Below, piece by piece: positions 27,401 to 36,318 of a DNA stretch of 64,000 bases; position 1 is the stretch's first letter; each line of letters starts with the position of its first letter. The notes beneath the pieces were generated by a model. The model was not told the DNA's origin. It saw only the letters and a program-made list of their open reading frames with translations, and ran no database searches. The DNA comes from Zygaena filipendulae (taxonomy: Eukaryota > Arthropoda > Insecta > Lepidoptera > Zygaenidae). Location of the stretch: the NCBI GenBank assembly GCA_907165275.2, contig OU015651.1:6532501-6596500 (forward strand), in the 5' to 3' direction. Both the position numbers and the translations under genes were made by a program.

Positions 27401-28245
27401 CCAATTCTGTCTCGTTATAAATTGGGTGACCATCTCTGTATGAGTATGATGTTCCTTTACCTTATTAAATATGCAATAAAAATAAAAGTTATTTTAACTT
27501 TGTTCACAGTGGTCTAGTCTTGCAAGATTTGACGTTTGTCCATATCGGCAACCCTGACTTGCTGCCTGATGGCAACATTAATTTTACTAAGAGATGGCAA
27601 CAATATCACATTATGGAGAACATGAAGAGATTCCATAAAGAGTACGTATTTTTTTTCAGACCTCGGTGAGAGTATGAAAAAGCAAAGCTATGCGTATTGC
27701 TTGTGTGCTGGAGGACATTGCCTGTATTCCCACTTACCCTAGGGCAAAGTTAAGCTATTAGCGTGTTAATTTTGGTATATTATAATATAATCCACTTCAC
27801 AACACAGATCTACTTGATCCCACATAAGCTTGTGTCGTGGAAACCTAGCAAACGTAAAATTACATATTATAATTATATGTATGTATATTATACTATTAAT
27901 ATATAAACACACCCAGACAGGAAAGTGGAACCCTGTGTTCATCACGTAAAGTTCACTCGCACCGGGAATCGAACCCGGAACCCACTGCGCCATTCGGGTC
28001 GTCAAATAACGAACGTTTACTCTAATTCATCCAGCAAACAGTACAAGATAAAGAAGAACGAGCGCATCCAAGCGATGTTCAACGAGTTCGACGACGTGCT
28101 CAGCGAGGAGGCGATGTGGCAGATATCGGAGACGATCAAGCCGCGGCCGGGCCGCGCGAAACCGGCCGCCGCGCCGCCGCCGCCGCCCGCCGCCCACACC
28201 GCCCACACCGCGCACACCGCCCACACCGCCCACACTGCCGCCTAG
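3496..28245 (+). CDS. C3G: C3G / RAPGEF1, guanine nucleotide exchange factor for Rap1
   Basis: Exchange factor that is recruited by CRK adaptors and loads Rap1 (and related GTPases) with GTP near the membrane, in adhesion and receptor signalling. Exons that splice in phase: 3496-3570, 3674-3782, 3872-4186, 7189-7330, 7566-7646, 8118-8251, 9204-9306, 9916-10014, 10397-10516, 11243-11350, 12125-12219, 14972-15077, 15295-15402, 17393-17492, 17621-17716, 17994-18101, 18704-18959, 20830-20989, 21198-21336, 22599-22847, 26038-26291, 27510-27641, 28035-28245 (TAG). That gives about 1,099 residues, close to mammalian C3G. Visible: KLEMLP in the N-terminal helical region; proline-rich PxLPxK-type motifs at residues ~219-226, 405-411, 451-459 and 553-559; the motif after the third (KHIMAYMEMF) resembles the mammalian one; REM domain ~703-818 (YQEAFLATYRTW); CDC25 domain ~835-1075 (NLTRFTAHFNKMSYW, LRKLNNFNSYLALVSALDS, SSSFRAYRMAL, GLVLQDLTFVHIGNPD). 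The ATG at 3496 has a good context (AACATGG) but extra upstream coding exons cannot be excluded. The C-terminus is an unusual His-Thr-Ala repeat. Confidence 0.93.
4226..4316 (-). repeat. LINE 3' tail fragment (repeat D)
   Basis: Minus-sense copy of the segment ttgactggtagagaa...taagtccgc..ttttgtaca followed by TAAA-like repeats. It sits 40 bases after the donor of C3G exon 3. Better relatives are at 9521, 23655 and 47245. Confidence 0.5.
4454..6252 (-). mobile_element. Decayed Tc1/mariner-type transposon
   Basis: It begins CAGTGGTGGTCATATAATTA and ends with the inverse complement, with TA on both sides (4452-4453, 6253-6254). Inverted ends extend about 40 bp, and a second pair of matching stretches sits around 4627-4700 and 6015-6075. 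On the minus strand, transposase remnants are readable: HDNDPKH (5092-5112 region) and DWPLNSLSLNPIEHIW (4974-5021). These match the Tc1 DD34E catalytic-core motifs QHDNDPKHTS and WPxxSPDLNPIExxW. The frames are broken by stops and shifts, so the element is a dead copy, 1.8 kb, in C3G intron 3. Confidence 0.85.
9521..9607 (-). repeat. LINE 3' tail fragment (repeat D)
   Basis: Contains, in reverse, the sequence ttgactggcagagaataccac followed by ccgccttttgtacca and a TTTATTT-like end. It is close to the copy at 23655-23747. Intronic in C3G. Confidence 0.55.
10873..11100. mobile_element. MITE, family C (TTCACTATGACC ends)
   Basis: Family C elements are inverted-repeat units beginning GGGCCCTTATTCACTATGAC and ending with the complement. 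Here the ends are gccctgattcactatgacca and ttggtcagagtgaatcaggg. No transposase is present. The element lies in a C3G intron. Confidence 0.65.
11743..11930 (-). repeat. Repeat A copy
   Basis: Minus sense, from 'agctgacccgcggttatttc' to the region around 11925. It contains the shared 'cggagttcccgtgggaattcc' block, with a diverged 5' part. Confidence 0.6.
12895..12975 (+). repeat. SINE 3' segment
   Basis: Matches the distal half of the tRNA-derived SINE seen at 27768-28006 (gtttgcttgatttccacgacacaagctta ... aagtagat.tgtgtgtt). The tRNA-like head is missing. Confidence 0.5.
13875..13898 (+). other. C3G: Candidate 24-nt microexon of C3G
   Basis: Twenty-four bases lie between an acceptor (gcggcag, ending 13874) and a strong donor (gtgagt, from 13899), in the intron between the exons ending at 12219 and starting at 14972. 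Both flanking junctions are phase 1 and the microexon keeps that phase with no stop. It would insert MFQSVAYSV in place of the Ile in KKKHIMAYMEMF, right after the third CRK-binding motif. It would be an optional cassette. Transcript support is unknown. Confidence 0.4.
14321..14632 (+). mobile_element. MITE family B with CRE-like palindrome
   Basis: Family B is an inverted-repeat element with ends like GGGATGTTGAC / GTCAACATGCCC, about 310-330 bp, and no open frame. The body has 'gaaaatcaaaattctaatta', 'gtccgtcag' and a centre with two TGACGTCA sites. In this copy one site is intact (14453-14460) and the second is changed to TGATGTCA (14500-14507). It lies in the C3G intron before the exon at 14972. 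Confidence 0.75.
15536..15690 (+). repeat. Repeat A copy
   Basis: Plus-sense copy with 'aaaaactactgaacggattt' at its left part and 'ggaattctcgcgggaactcc' near its right end. It lies 130 bases after a C3G exon. Confidence 0.6.
16430..16705. mobile_element. Foldback element with 50-bp inverted repeats
   Basis: Arms 16430-16479 and 16656-16705 are inverted copies differing at only a few positions (ends CGTCGCTGCG ... CGCAGCGACG). The spacer is 176 bp and non-coding. CTAT lies immediately outside both arms, and the right flank is a repeat A copy starting at its 'ctatgtccttttctg' block. The unit therefore appears inserted in repeat A. Confidence 0.75.
16706..16835 (-). repeat. Repeat A copy, split by the foldback element
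   Basis: Minus-sense segment from 'ctatgtccttttctgtaccc' to 'cgcattcataaatctg'. The missing upstream part would lie left of the foldback at 16430, where only a degraded 'aaagtactctat' is seen. Confidence 0.6.
17060..17322. repeat. Two repeat A copies, head to head
   Basis: 17060-17190 is minus sense and 17195-17322 is plus sense, so the pair forms a loose inverted repeat just before the C3G exon at 17393. Confidence 0.55.
18336..18535 (-). repeat. Repeat A copy
   Basis: Nearly full-length minus-sense copy, 'ccccacagtttcgccgatgt' to 'gcatttataatattagttag'. It is intronic in C3G. Confidence 0.65.
19157..19360 (-). repeat. Repeat A copy
   Basis: Minus-sense copy starting 'agctgatccctgcggtttct', with 'cggagttcccgcgggaattcc' block. 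It lies about 280 bases before the candidate 12-nt microexon. Confidence 0.6.
19637..19648 (+). other. C3G: Candidate 12-nt microexon of C3G
   Basis: Twelve bases are framed by a pyrimidine-rich acceptor (tgctttcactttacag) and a perfect consensus donor (gtaagt). The site lies between the exons ending 18959 and starting 20830, both phase 1. Inclusion changes ATKATK-DFAYQEAF to ATKATK-ETDEYFAYQEAF at the entry to the REM domain, with no frame change. The site reads well both included and skipped, so an alternative cassette is likely if it is real. Confidence 0.5.
20441..20767. mobile_element. MITE, family C
   Basis: Ends gggtccttattcactatgac and ggtcacagtgaattagggct are inverted. The interior carries the family's 'cttgcccataacgcg' block. 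It ends about 60 bases before the REM-domain exon of C3G. Confidence 0.7.
21506..22075 (+). mobile_element. LINE fragment: end of ORF2 plus 3' tail
   Basis: An open stretch of 101 residues (21506-21811) reads FNFRVPSRFPRSRITPLSPPLRRT...RLCKLLNCCSEFVDI. This resembles the extreme C-terminus of reverse-transcriptase ORF2 in jockey/CR1-like insect LINEs. A short 3' region and an (AAAT)n tail ending near 22075 follow. The 5' part is absent, as is usual for truncated LINE copies. Clade assignment is from memory and uncertain. Confidence 0.55.
22085..22200 (-). mobile_element. MITE family B, end fragment
   Basis: Contains the outer part of family B in reverse (gcaaaaaatacgtgt ... ctaactgacgga ... 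gaattttgatttttat). The central CRE-like region is lost. Confidence 0.55.
22253..22553 (+). repeat. Repeat A copy, internally duplicated
   Basis: Plus-sense copy from 'ctaatattataaatgcgaaag' to 'gtgaaaccgcggagaacagc'. The central 'aaatt..catgaaatttgcatcacgttgt' block occurs twice. It ends 45 bases before the C3G exon at 22599. Confidence 0.7.
22888..23159. mobile_element. Small TIR element with TA flanks
   Basis: Starts CACGGAGAGAAAG and ends ...TTTTTCTCTCAGTG, inverted, with TA at 22886-22887 and 23160-23161. The length (272 bp) and TA duplication suggest a Tc1/mariner-type MITE in the C3G intron after the exon ending at 22847. Confidence 0.55.
23655..23747 (-). repeat. LINE 3' tail fragment (repeat D)
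   Basis: Reverse of ttgactagcagggaatgccac, then ttcgccttttgtaccatgat and a TAAATAAAT end. It is similar to 9521-9607. Confidence 0.55.
24540..25040. repeat. Degenerate tandem repeat, period about 156 bp
   Basis: The block cactttggcgcattttttgcg (24731) recurs as cactttagcgcgttttttgca (24887), each followed by 'aaactat/a.cgcacctatg.aaaaat' and by a 'ctataatttttatttgaaa' block. An earlier, more diverged unit starts near 24560. It lies in the 3.2-kb intron of C3G. Confidence 0.6.
25098..25292 (-). repeat. Repeat A copy
   Basis: Minus-sense copy, 'agctgttccccgctgtttta' to 'ctttcgcatttataatagta'. Confidence 0.65.
26540..26755 (+). repeat. LINE-like 3' tail with (TTA)n
   Basis: Ends 'gatggcaataaacaatttta' followed by about eight TTA units at 26733-26755. 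An A-rich or simple-repeat end after an AATAAA-like motif is typical of a retrotransposed 3' end. The upstream part is not recognisable. Confidence 0.4.
26746..26944 (+). repeat. Repeat A copy
   Basis: Plus-sense, starts in the TTA run and ends 'gtgaaaccgcggggcacaac'. A family B MITE follows directly. Confidence 0.65.
26950..27215 (-). mobile_element. MITE family B with two CRE-like palindromes
   Basis: Reverse-orientation copy. Both TGACGTCA octamers are intact (27032-27039 and 27064-27071), only 24 bases apart, with a shorter centre than in other copies. The outer tip on the left is missing. Confidence 0.7.
27768..28006 (-). mobile_element. tRNA-derived SINE
   Basis: On the minus strand, the head reads gacgacccgaatggcgcagt then gggttcgattcccggt, i.e. 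RNA polymerase III A- and B-box-like motifs. It is followed by 'gatgaacacagggttcca', 'tctgggtgtg' and a body ending ttccacgacacaagctta ... gatctgtgttgtgaagtg. Related copies are at 37528 and 40970. It stops 28 bases before the last C3G exon. Confidence 0.75.
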
Positions 28246-28301
28246 TCAAACGCCTGTGGCGTGCACCGAATGTAACTATACTTATTTACCTCACTATAGA
28301 T

Positions 28302-28864
28302 CAGTCTTTCTCAAAGTGGGCGATAACGCCCTCTTCTTGTTGGAGAACTAGAGGGGGCGCTAAGGGGCCCAGCTAAAAATGGGGGGCGTTGCCGTGGTTT
28401 AGGGGGCGATGGTAGATTTGTAATTTCATTTACTTTATATTTTAAAATTCACTGAAATAAAAACCTACCTTCTACTTATTATCGAATTATCAGTTTATAT
28501 TTCTGCCCTGTATCATGGTATTAAAAGCTGAAAATATCAACAACTGATATCTTAGATTAGTTTTAAAACTAAAATTGATAATTATCCCGCCTATCTACAT
28601 ATATTGTTTCTTTTAATTTGATTAAAATGTTATATTCTTAATATTATAAAGTTGCGTTTTAATTGCTATCACTGGTAAAATGTCTAGATAAGAATGTAAC
28701 TTTAAACACCATAACCGACTAATATAGCACACTATAGCTAAATTGATTAAAGTAGTGAAATTGTGTTTTTTTTTTTAAGTTTTAGGAGTGTATAAAAATG
28801 GGGGGCGCTGAGAAATAATTGATCTTCAAAGGGGCGGTAGAAGAAATAAGTTTGAGAATCTCTG
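28302..28864. mobile_element. hAT-like MITE with 8-bp target duplication
   Basis: CTATAGAT occurs directly at both sides (28294-28301 and 28865-28872). The ends are CAGTCTTTCTCAAAGTGGGC and the complement of CAGAGATTCTCAAACTT. An 8-bp duplication with CAG-starting ends fits the hAT superfamily. There is no transposase. Insertion lies 57 bases after the C3G stop codon, so it is probably within the 3' UTR. It contains AATAAA at 28456-28461. Confidence 0.8.
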
Positions 28865-28927
28865 CTATAGATGGTCAATCAACCTGGTGCTTGGGTTTAA
28901 ACTCGATTTATCCAGTATTGTTATTAC

Positions 28928-29072
28928 TAGCTCGTCCCCGCGGTTTCGCCCGCGTTAATTTCGAAAACCCCGTGGGGATTCCAGGGTAAAAAGTACCCAA
29001 TGTGTTATTCTGATGTATAAGCTATATTATTGCAAAGTTTCATTAAAATAAGGAAATAAGTAAGGATTGCCA
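28928..29072 (-). repeat. Repeat A copy
   Basis: Minus-sense partial copy, 'agctcgtccccgcggtttcg' to about 29072, just after the hAT-like MITE. Confidence 0.6.
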
Positions 29073-29299
29073 AATAAACTATTATTATTGTTATTATTTA
29101 AACTTTGGTGGTCACAGCACTCACGGCCATTGGGTTCAAACCCAAGTACCGCGTTTTAAGAGCTAAGTCAGCAATCACTTGATGTTTATAAAAACCTCTT
29201 AAACTTGATACACTCCCAAGTTATTGGTCGTCCATCAATTAAAAGTCGCTCGACGAGCTTATAGAAAGAGTCATTGCTTTTGATAATAGAACTCGCTAG

Positions 29300-29410
29300 A
29301 GAACCGGAGTCAAAAATTAGCGAACTGAAATGGCAATGAGCTGGTCACATCCGCAGCGGATGGCTGAAGACTGACTGACCGACTCGAGTGGCGAGTTCTG
29401 GGAGAAGCAT
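29300..29410 (+). pseudogene. Possible LINE reverse-transcriptase end remnant
   Basis: Reads KISELKWQ, stop, AGHIRSGWLKTD in one frame. This resembles the LKWxWAGHxxR...W motif near the end of RTE-clade ORF2 proteins. It is short and broken by stops. Confidence 0.3.
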
Positions 29411-32400
29411 GACCTGTGAACTGCTGAAGGTTTATAAATAAATTATTTTTCTGGGAAATGAAGAACAAGAAGCATTGACTTGAGAGCGTATCAAATTTGA
29501 GTAGCGTTTATTAATATTTTGTTTGTTTGAAGTTAACCAAATTGATTTTGTTCGCTACTAAGATAATAGTTATACTTTGGTTTTTGGTTAATCCGACAAA
29601 TCACACTAAATTAAAATGACATATTTTGTCTTAGTTTGCAGATAATAATCCAAAGAAAAAATAACAAGAAAAAACTATTATCGTCCAAAAATAACGACGC
29701 GGTTAATCAACGAGGAATTGTGTAAGTTAAATTGTGATTATATGTCCTAGAAAAGGCCTAATTAATGTTAGCGTATTACGTATTTATTTGTAAGTGTGTG
29801 CTTCTCAACTGTGATTGGTTCGAGAGTAGATTAATTAAATGATTAATGATATTTTGTGTGCAGCGTGAAATGCTGACCCTGAAATTGAGCTCTTCGCTTA
29901 TTTTTAAACGAATGCAACAAAAGTAACAAGCCAAATATGTCCTTATTATCAGTATTTAAATCTTTACAATATATTGTATTGTCATGATTTACATATCAGC
30001 GTGTGACCAGCACGGAGCTAAAACTAGTGACGCCTTTTTAATTGAATATTCAGTGATAAGAATCAATTCTTGTCGTATCTGCCATCTTTTCAAACGGGAA
30101 CAGTCGATATTGGTGTCGATTCTACACTCTAAACCTGAAATTCTCAGTATATTAGCACTGAAATAAAATTCGAATTTAGTTATGTATTTTCTGTATTTGC
30201 TTGTATTCGCATGAATATCGGTATTCCTGCTGGAATTCCGAGATAAATAGTATACTATGATAAATAGTATACTCAAGCATACTGTAGCTTTCTATCAGTA
30301 AAGCATTTAATAGAATTGGATTGTGTCAACGCAGTTTTATATTTCAGTCTGATTCGCTTAGATTTTTATATTTAGAGTACGGCAAACAGAATCGCACAGT
30401 GTGTTTAAAGAATGTATTAAAACATCGAATTAGAGAAACTTTTTAGTAAAAGTGGTAGTTACACTACTTTAAAATAAAATGTAGTTTATATATTTATAAT
30501 ATGTATAATAATTAAAATAAAATTAATTATTCTGTTTTACTAATTGTAGTGTGGTGGTTACATAATTTGAATAGCACATACGACTACTAGTTACGATTAA
30601 CCTACAATTTGGTGCGTGTAAAAACGTAAATATAAAACGAATACGCATGTATTTTATTTCACAAAAGAAATGGGACAACTTCAATCTGTCGATTTAACAC
30701 AAAAATCTGATAAGATTTTTCTTATAAGTATTTCTTAAATGTATAGCTTTAAATTAGCCAGCCCAATATCTATAATAACGGAGATTTATTTTTCTACAAC
30801 TAATTAAAATAACTATTTCATAACTGATACATATCATAATAGTGTGTGCCAAATTTCAAATGTCCCATTTCTGTGTTCGATTACATATTTTATATATTAT
30901 ATATTTTACTACAATATGCCGCCGGTATGTAATTGTGTTATAAGTAAGTAGTAGTAATTGTGTGCATCATCTTGTTAAATTACTTGCTTTTGTAGAGAAT
31001 GGGGAAAGTACCTACCAAAAAGTGAGACTTTGTGCATTTATTTTACAAAAAGCGATTTTAAAATTTAAAGATGTATAAACGCAACTGCAGGGCAATTAAG
31101 TAACTTTTGTTGCTATCATATTTCAGTTTCAATCAGAAAAATAGCGGTTTTGTGATTGATTAATCATGTTTAGACAGCTTCAACTTTTGAAATATGTTTA
31201 TTTTGGTTGATTGCTAGATATTGCAGGTGACAAAACGTGCATATTGTAATCGAAAAACCGACATGTTTTTGATTGCAACCGAAAAGTGATAGAAACAGAA
31301 GTGACATAATAGCCCCTCAGCTCTTAAATATTTTTTTAAATTATTTATATTCAGAGTGCGTTTTGTACAAACTGAGGCAATATACAAAGATATTTATATT
31401 TCGGCTATGTGCGTTCGTAAAATGCATATTGTCGAATCTGTAATAATTATATTAAACGAGCTTTAGGTTTATTCAAATGACAATCAGAATTTTTTCTTTT
31501 TTAATATTGCAAACGAGCAATTCAAGCTCGCAAACTATGATAGATAGGTGGACCGTCATTCGTTTTAAGAATTCTTATTAGATTGACTAGAAATACCAAC
31601 TAGAATAATCCAATCGCGACATCAATAGTCTAAGTATTGAACTTGGAATAGTGTACTTACACAGTTTATTCCAAGCCGATCTTAACTACTGATACGATAA
31701 AAATTTACTACTATTTGTAGGTATTCTTGATCTTTGGGTATCTTAATAAATTAAAATTACTATGGTAATAAATAATAAAGTTAAAATTGCATGAAACAGT
31801 TATTTCTTTTTGTCACAATAACTCGGCAGTAATTACATAGTCCCATAGCCGAAGTGTCTATCTAAAAACTAGAAGTGTATAGTTAGGATGATTTTAATCA
31901 TAATATCTTGTATGCCTCGATCATAGAATTAATACGCTCACTCTATGGTTTTCATTAAATATTTAAATTGAACAGAGTTTTAATGACCCAGCTTTTTATT
32001 TATATAGATACCTATTCTGAGAATACTATACATACATTGATAACAATATAATAAAGTATCAGTCATTTATAGTCACGACTTTAATGCTTATGTATGTAAT
32101 TTTTGATGATATCGCGATGTGTTTAGGCCTTTTGTGATGCATCACTCTGTTAGACTTGAGTATCTATCGATTATTATTATTGATAGTAAAATTAAAAGTA
32201 ATCGATTTATACGACTAGGTAGGTATAGAGAAATTTTAAATGGATCGTGAACAAACCACATTTGTTTGCCTTATACGCGTCTAGGACGTATTCAATGAAA
32301 TAGCAATAAATTATTTTAATGTAGATTCGCCGCACAAATATGCAATAACCCGTACACACGTAGCGTGCCACTTGTACTCAGTCGTGTATTGACGCCGTTT

Positions 32401-33595
32401 GTATGTAGACAAATGTATTAGATGAATATTACGTAGCAGTAAGCATTGTTAAACCCCAATACTTATCTGCCGCTAAGATAAATAATGTAACTGCATCGAA
32501 CTTGTAGTTTGTGTGTTGTTCGTTGTAAAGGAATCTTTTTGGTTCCTCGCAATAAATATATAGACCAATATTTAGAATGTTTTACAGTGCTTTACTAAAA
32601 TTATCTGCTGGTACTGTATTTTGTAATTAAATTTGTATAAAATAATTTTTAAAGTCAAGATCTAGGTTGATAGTTAGGCTTAAGTTAATGTTATGTTTTA
32701 CTTTTGGTCGGTACAACTTTATTGAATGTAATGAACGAATATTATGTAACACTTGTGTGAAATATATTAAAGACTGCCTAAAGTAATTATTTAGAATTGA
32801 TTGACGTATATATAAAATACACTTCTGGACACCGGAATCAAGCCACCTTGCATCTTTGGTGCAGTGATTGAAATGGAACTTGATTAAGAAACGAAACATG
32901 TTCTGTAGGTCATATTTTATGAAAACATTAAGCTATTTCGGCTTTGGTTCGTAATTAAAAATGTTACATCAAAATTTGAGCAATACTCATTAGGAAGATA
33001 GAAATGCGCCAGCTTTTAAAGTTACAGAGGTCCATTAAAACACGAGGAGGTTTGTTTCAGGTGTGCGGAAACGTAGTATAGATATAATTTAATTCACAAT
33101 TAGACGCGTTTCGTTGTACCTCCGTGTGGATTGTATACTAGGACAATGATAAATTAAATTCGTTTATGATATTAGTAATTACAGGTATTTTTGTGTTTAT
33201 AGTTCGCAAATTATACAAGAGTTTTATGGAATTGAAAGTGAACAGAATACATAACGATTTCTTGTTGTATTAGCATGTTCAGTATTAAGTTATTCTAATG
33301 CCATAATGTACGAGATGGACTAAGATTATATTATTTATATTTTTATTTAAAGTTATGTTTCATTTCTTAAGTAAATTTTTTTCTATGTATTATTAATCTC
33401 TACCTTATTGTATATTTTAAAACTATTCAGCTAGCCATACTTAAACTTATTAATATGAATTGCATGCATGTACAGTCGGAATAGTGCAAGTCGGTTTTTT
33501 TTGTAATTACTTTGTATAATAAATATAGCACGTTATTTACAACATACATAATATTTTATTTCGAAGAAATCAAAAATCAATTACAAATTCTTTAT

Positions 33596-33765
33596 ATCTT
33601 ATACATATAAAAATGAATTGTTGTTCGTTTGTCTCACTAAAACTCGAGAATGGCTGAACCGATTTGGCTAATTTTGATCATGAAATATTTGTGGAAGTTT
33701 AGGGAAGGTTTTTAGTAAGTAAATCCGAAACTCACGCGGGCGAAACCGCGGGGCACAGCTAGTTT
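33596..33765 (+). repeat. Repeat A relative
   Basis: Plus-sense copy with a variant body ('ctcgagaatggctgaaccga') but the standard end 'gcgaaaccgcggggcacagc'. Confidence 0.55.
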
Positions 33766-34165
33766 ATTACTAAATTAAAAATGTAAGATACAGAGAGAAG
33801 TAATAAAATAAAGCAGGTAACAAAGCGTGGCATAGTATTATATTATCTGTGGCGTGGCCTTTTTAAGATTAATTTTTTCCAGACAACCAAAAGTACAGAA
33901 CAATAAAAAAGAACAAAATATTTACTACTGGGTGGTTGATCCTACATTATTATACTATTTTACGTACTTTACAAATAAGTAAGAAATAGTCAGAGAAGAA
34001 TGGCATAAGAGTAGATACATACAATACTTAGAAAATATACCTAAGTTACTGTAAAACACACATACCTACATATACTATAGACAGTTTCTGCACGATGTAA
34101 CACATATGTAGTAAATAACAATAGAATAAATAATTATTAATACACATAGTTATTATATACGGAAT

Positions 34166-34330
34166 TAGCTGTGCCCCGCGGTTTCACCCGCGTGAGTTTC
34201 GGAATTCCCGCAGGAACACCAAAGTAGACTAATTTACTCCTTATTACATCAGCTGATTAGCAGTGAAAGTCTTGTCCAAATCGGTTTAACTGTTTGGTAG
34301 ATTTGGAATTCCCGCAGGAACTTAATTTAT
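34166..34330 (-). repeat. Repeat A copy
   Basis: Minus-sense, starts 'agctgtgccccgcggtttca'. The 'ggaattcccgcaggaac' block occurs twice (34201 and 34304), suggesting an internal duplication. Confidence 0.55.
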
Positions 34331-35017
34331 ACTTCTTCTTACAATAACAAACAACAAAAAAGAATTAGCGAAATTGGTCCAATGCCTTGACCAAGGGAAA
34401 TAGGGATAAGAATGATCTTATGTAAATAGATAGATAACAGAAGATATAGATAAGTATTATAAATAAAAATTGGGACAAAATGACGAATAAATAGGTATAC
34501 GTACATCACAATGCACAACTGACTTGAGAACTATGGGAATCAAACGTTAAATGGTGAAGAAGATTACCTATATAGTAAGAAAACGTCCGTTTACATAGTA
34601 AGAGATCGTCACCGGAGCGCGAGCGCGGTAAGGTTACAATAGAGAAATGGATAATAAAGCGTGTTTTGGGATAGGTTGGGGCAAAAAACCTGTAGATAAT
34701 CATCATCGTCATCAATAAAAAAATACATTTTTATTTTAGAAACCACATTAAAAGCACAAAATTACGTAAAAGTCTCACTATTTACCCTAATTAACTCACC
34801 ACTTGTAATCAATGACTATCACAAATCATGACAAATTTTAAGTTGATAACACTATTTAATCCCCTTTATCTTTTTTTTATTGGGAAACCAAAGAGGTTCT
34901 TATCTGACATTATAGGTACCTACTTACACATACATGTCACACGAGATATAGAAAGTACGTTAGTGATCACATTTTCAAAATTACCTTCTCATTTAAAAGA
35001 TTTTGTCCCGAAAAGTA

Positions 35018-35275
35018 TACAATCTAATATATATAAATCACGTGTCACGTTGTTTGTCCGCGATGGACTCCGAAACTACTGAACGGATTTTGATAAAATT
35101 TTGTAACCATTCATAAAATGGTCCAACTTAAAAGATAGGATAGTTTTTATCCCGGAATTCACGCGGGAACTCCAGAACTCAGGGGTACAAAGAAGGACGT
35201 AGAGTACTTTTTCCCGGAATTCCCGCGGGAACTCCGAAATTACCGCGGATGAAATCGCGGGGGACAGCTAGTAAT
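35018..35275 (+). repeat. Repeat A copy
   Basis: Plus-sense, 'aatatatataaatcacgtgt' to 'gaaatcgcgggggacagcta', with two 'cccggaatt' blocks (35152 and 35214). It is an inverted relative of the 2516-2820 copy. Confidence 0.65.
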
Positions 35276-35282
35276 ATTATAT

Positions 35283-35628
35283 ATTATTATTAGTCGATCC
35301 TTCCGGTTTCACTTACGTTGTTTTCAGAGCTCCCGCGGGAAACCGCGATAAAAAATACCCTTTGTCACTTAGGACTATAGCTTCCTCTAATAGCAAAAAA
35401 AATTAATTAAATTGGCTGGGCAGGACAACTAGCTGTTCCCCGCGGTTTCACCCTCGGTAATTTCGGAGTTCCCTCGGGTATTTCGGGATAAACAGTAAGT
35501 ACCCTATGTCCTCTGTATCCCTGAGAACGTGTATGCAAAATTTCATGATGATCTGTTAAGGCGTGAAAGCGTAACAAACAAATAAACAAACAAACCAACT
35601 TTCGCATTTATGATATTAGTAAGGATTA
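35283..35628 (-). repeat. Two repeat A fragments in series
   Basis: 35283-35400 is a partial copy; 35428-35628 is nearly complete ('agctgttccccgcggtttca' to 'tcgcatttatgatattagta'). Confidence 0.6.
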
Positions 35629-35639
35629 ATGCATACAAG

Positions 35640-35860
35640 GACAAGACCGGAAATCGCTTTATTTAAAACAAACCTTCCATAGTTTATCGATTTTCTTAAT
35701 TTTTTATTTCTCTAAAGCCTTTTTGATGGTTTTTGCAGCTGAATAAATTTTATAGAAGGAGCAAAAACCGGAAATCGCTTTATTCCAAACAAATCTTCCT
35801 TAGTTAAACGATTATCTTTAATTTCTCAAAGACTAAAGCCATTTGATTGTTATGAGTACC
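35640..35860. repeat. Tandem duplication, unit about 115 bp
   Basis: 'accggaaatcgctttattta' (35647) recurs as 'accggaaatcgctttattcc' (35767), each followed by 'aaacaaa.cttcc.tagtt'. About 450 bp upstream of the first astacin promoter. Confidence 0.6.
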
Positions 35861-36284
35861 TATATAGCAACGTCCGTTATGCGTGAAAGGCGGCAAAAAT
35901 GCAAAAAAACTCATTTCGATAAAAATTAAAGTTGCTTTGTTTTTCCGTAGAGCAGCCGAGATAGGTAAATAGAATCATAATAGTGATAACAAATATTTGA
36001 AGGTGACTATACGCTTCAGATGCCATCGAATGACAAACATTTTTGTTTTGACCTGCCTTATCTATGCAGAGTAAAAGAAAGGTGAAACAAAGGAACTACA
36101 CCGTGGTGTTTCATACAATTTGCTTTTTAAATAAGACCTCCCGCTAACTCACAGCTGGATCTTTCAGATAAGTCGAGTGGTGCAACACCGCCACCATGGT
36201 CTCTATTGCCTATCTAATTAGGTGATCGATAATAGAATTATCCTATTGTTCAATAGGTACCTACTCACTATGTGCACTCTTGTT

Positions 36285-36318
36285 TATATAGACGCGTTAA
36301 AACGATGAGCACGTCAGT
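36285..36318 (+). promoter_or_regulatory. Core promoter of the first astacin gene (TATA box plus initiator)
   Basis: TATATAG at 36285-36291 is followed by TCAGT, the arthropod initiator, at 36314-36318. The presumed +1 A at 36316 puts the TATA box at -31, the textbook spacing. The implied 5' UTR is about 77 bases to the ATG at 36393. Confidence 0.65.

Larger units (their letters stand above)
28873..36284. other. Intergenic region between C3G and the first astacin
   Basis: No coding region is supported. 28928-29072 is repeat A. 29300-29400 may be a LINE remnant. 29450-33590 is AT-rich, unique-looking DNA in which I see nothing. 33596-35628 holds repeat A copies, and 35640-35860 a short tandem duplication. 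The core promoter of the first astacin ends the region. Confidence 0.6.
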
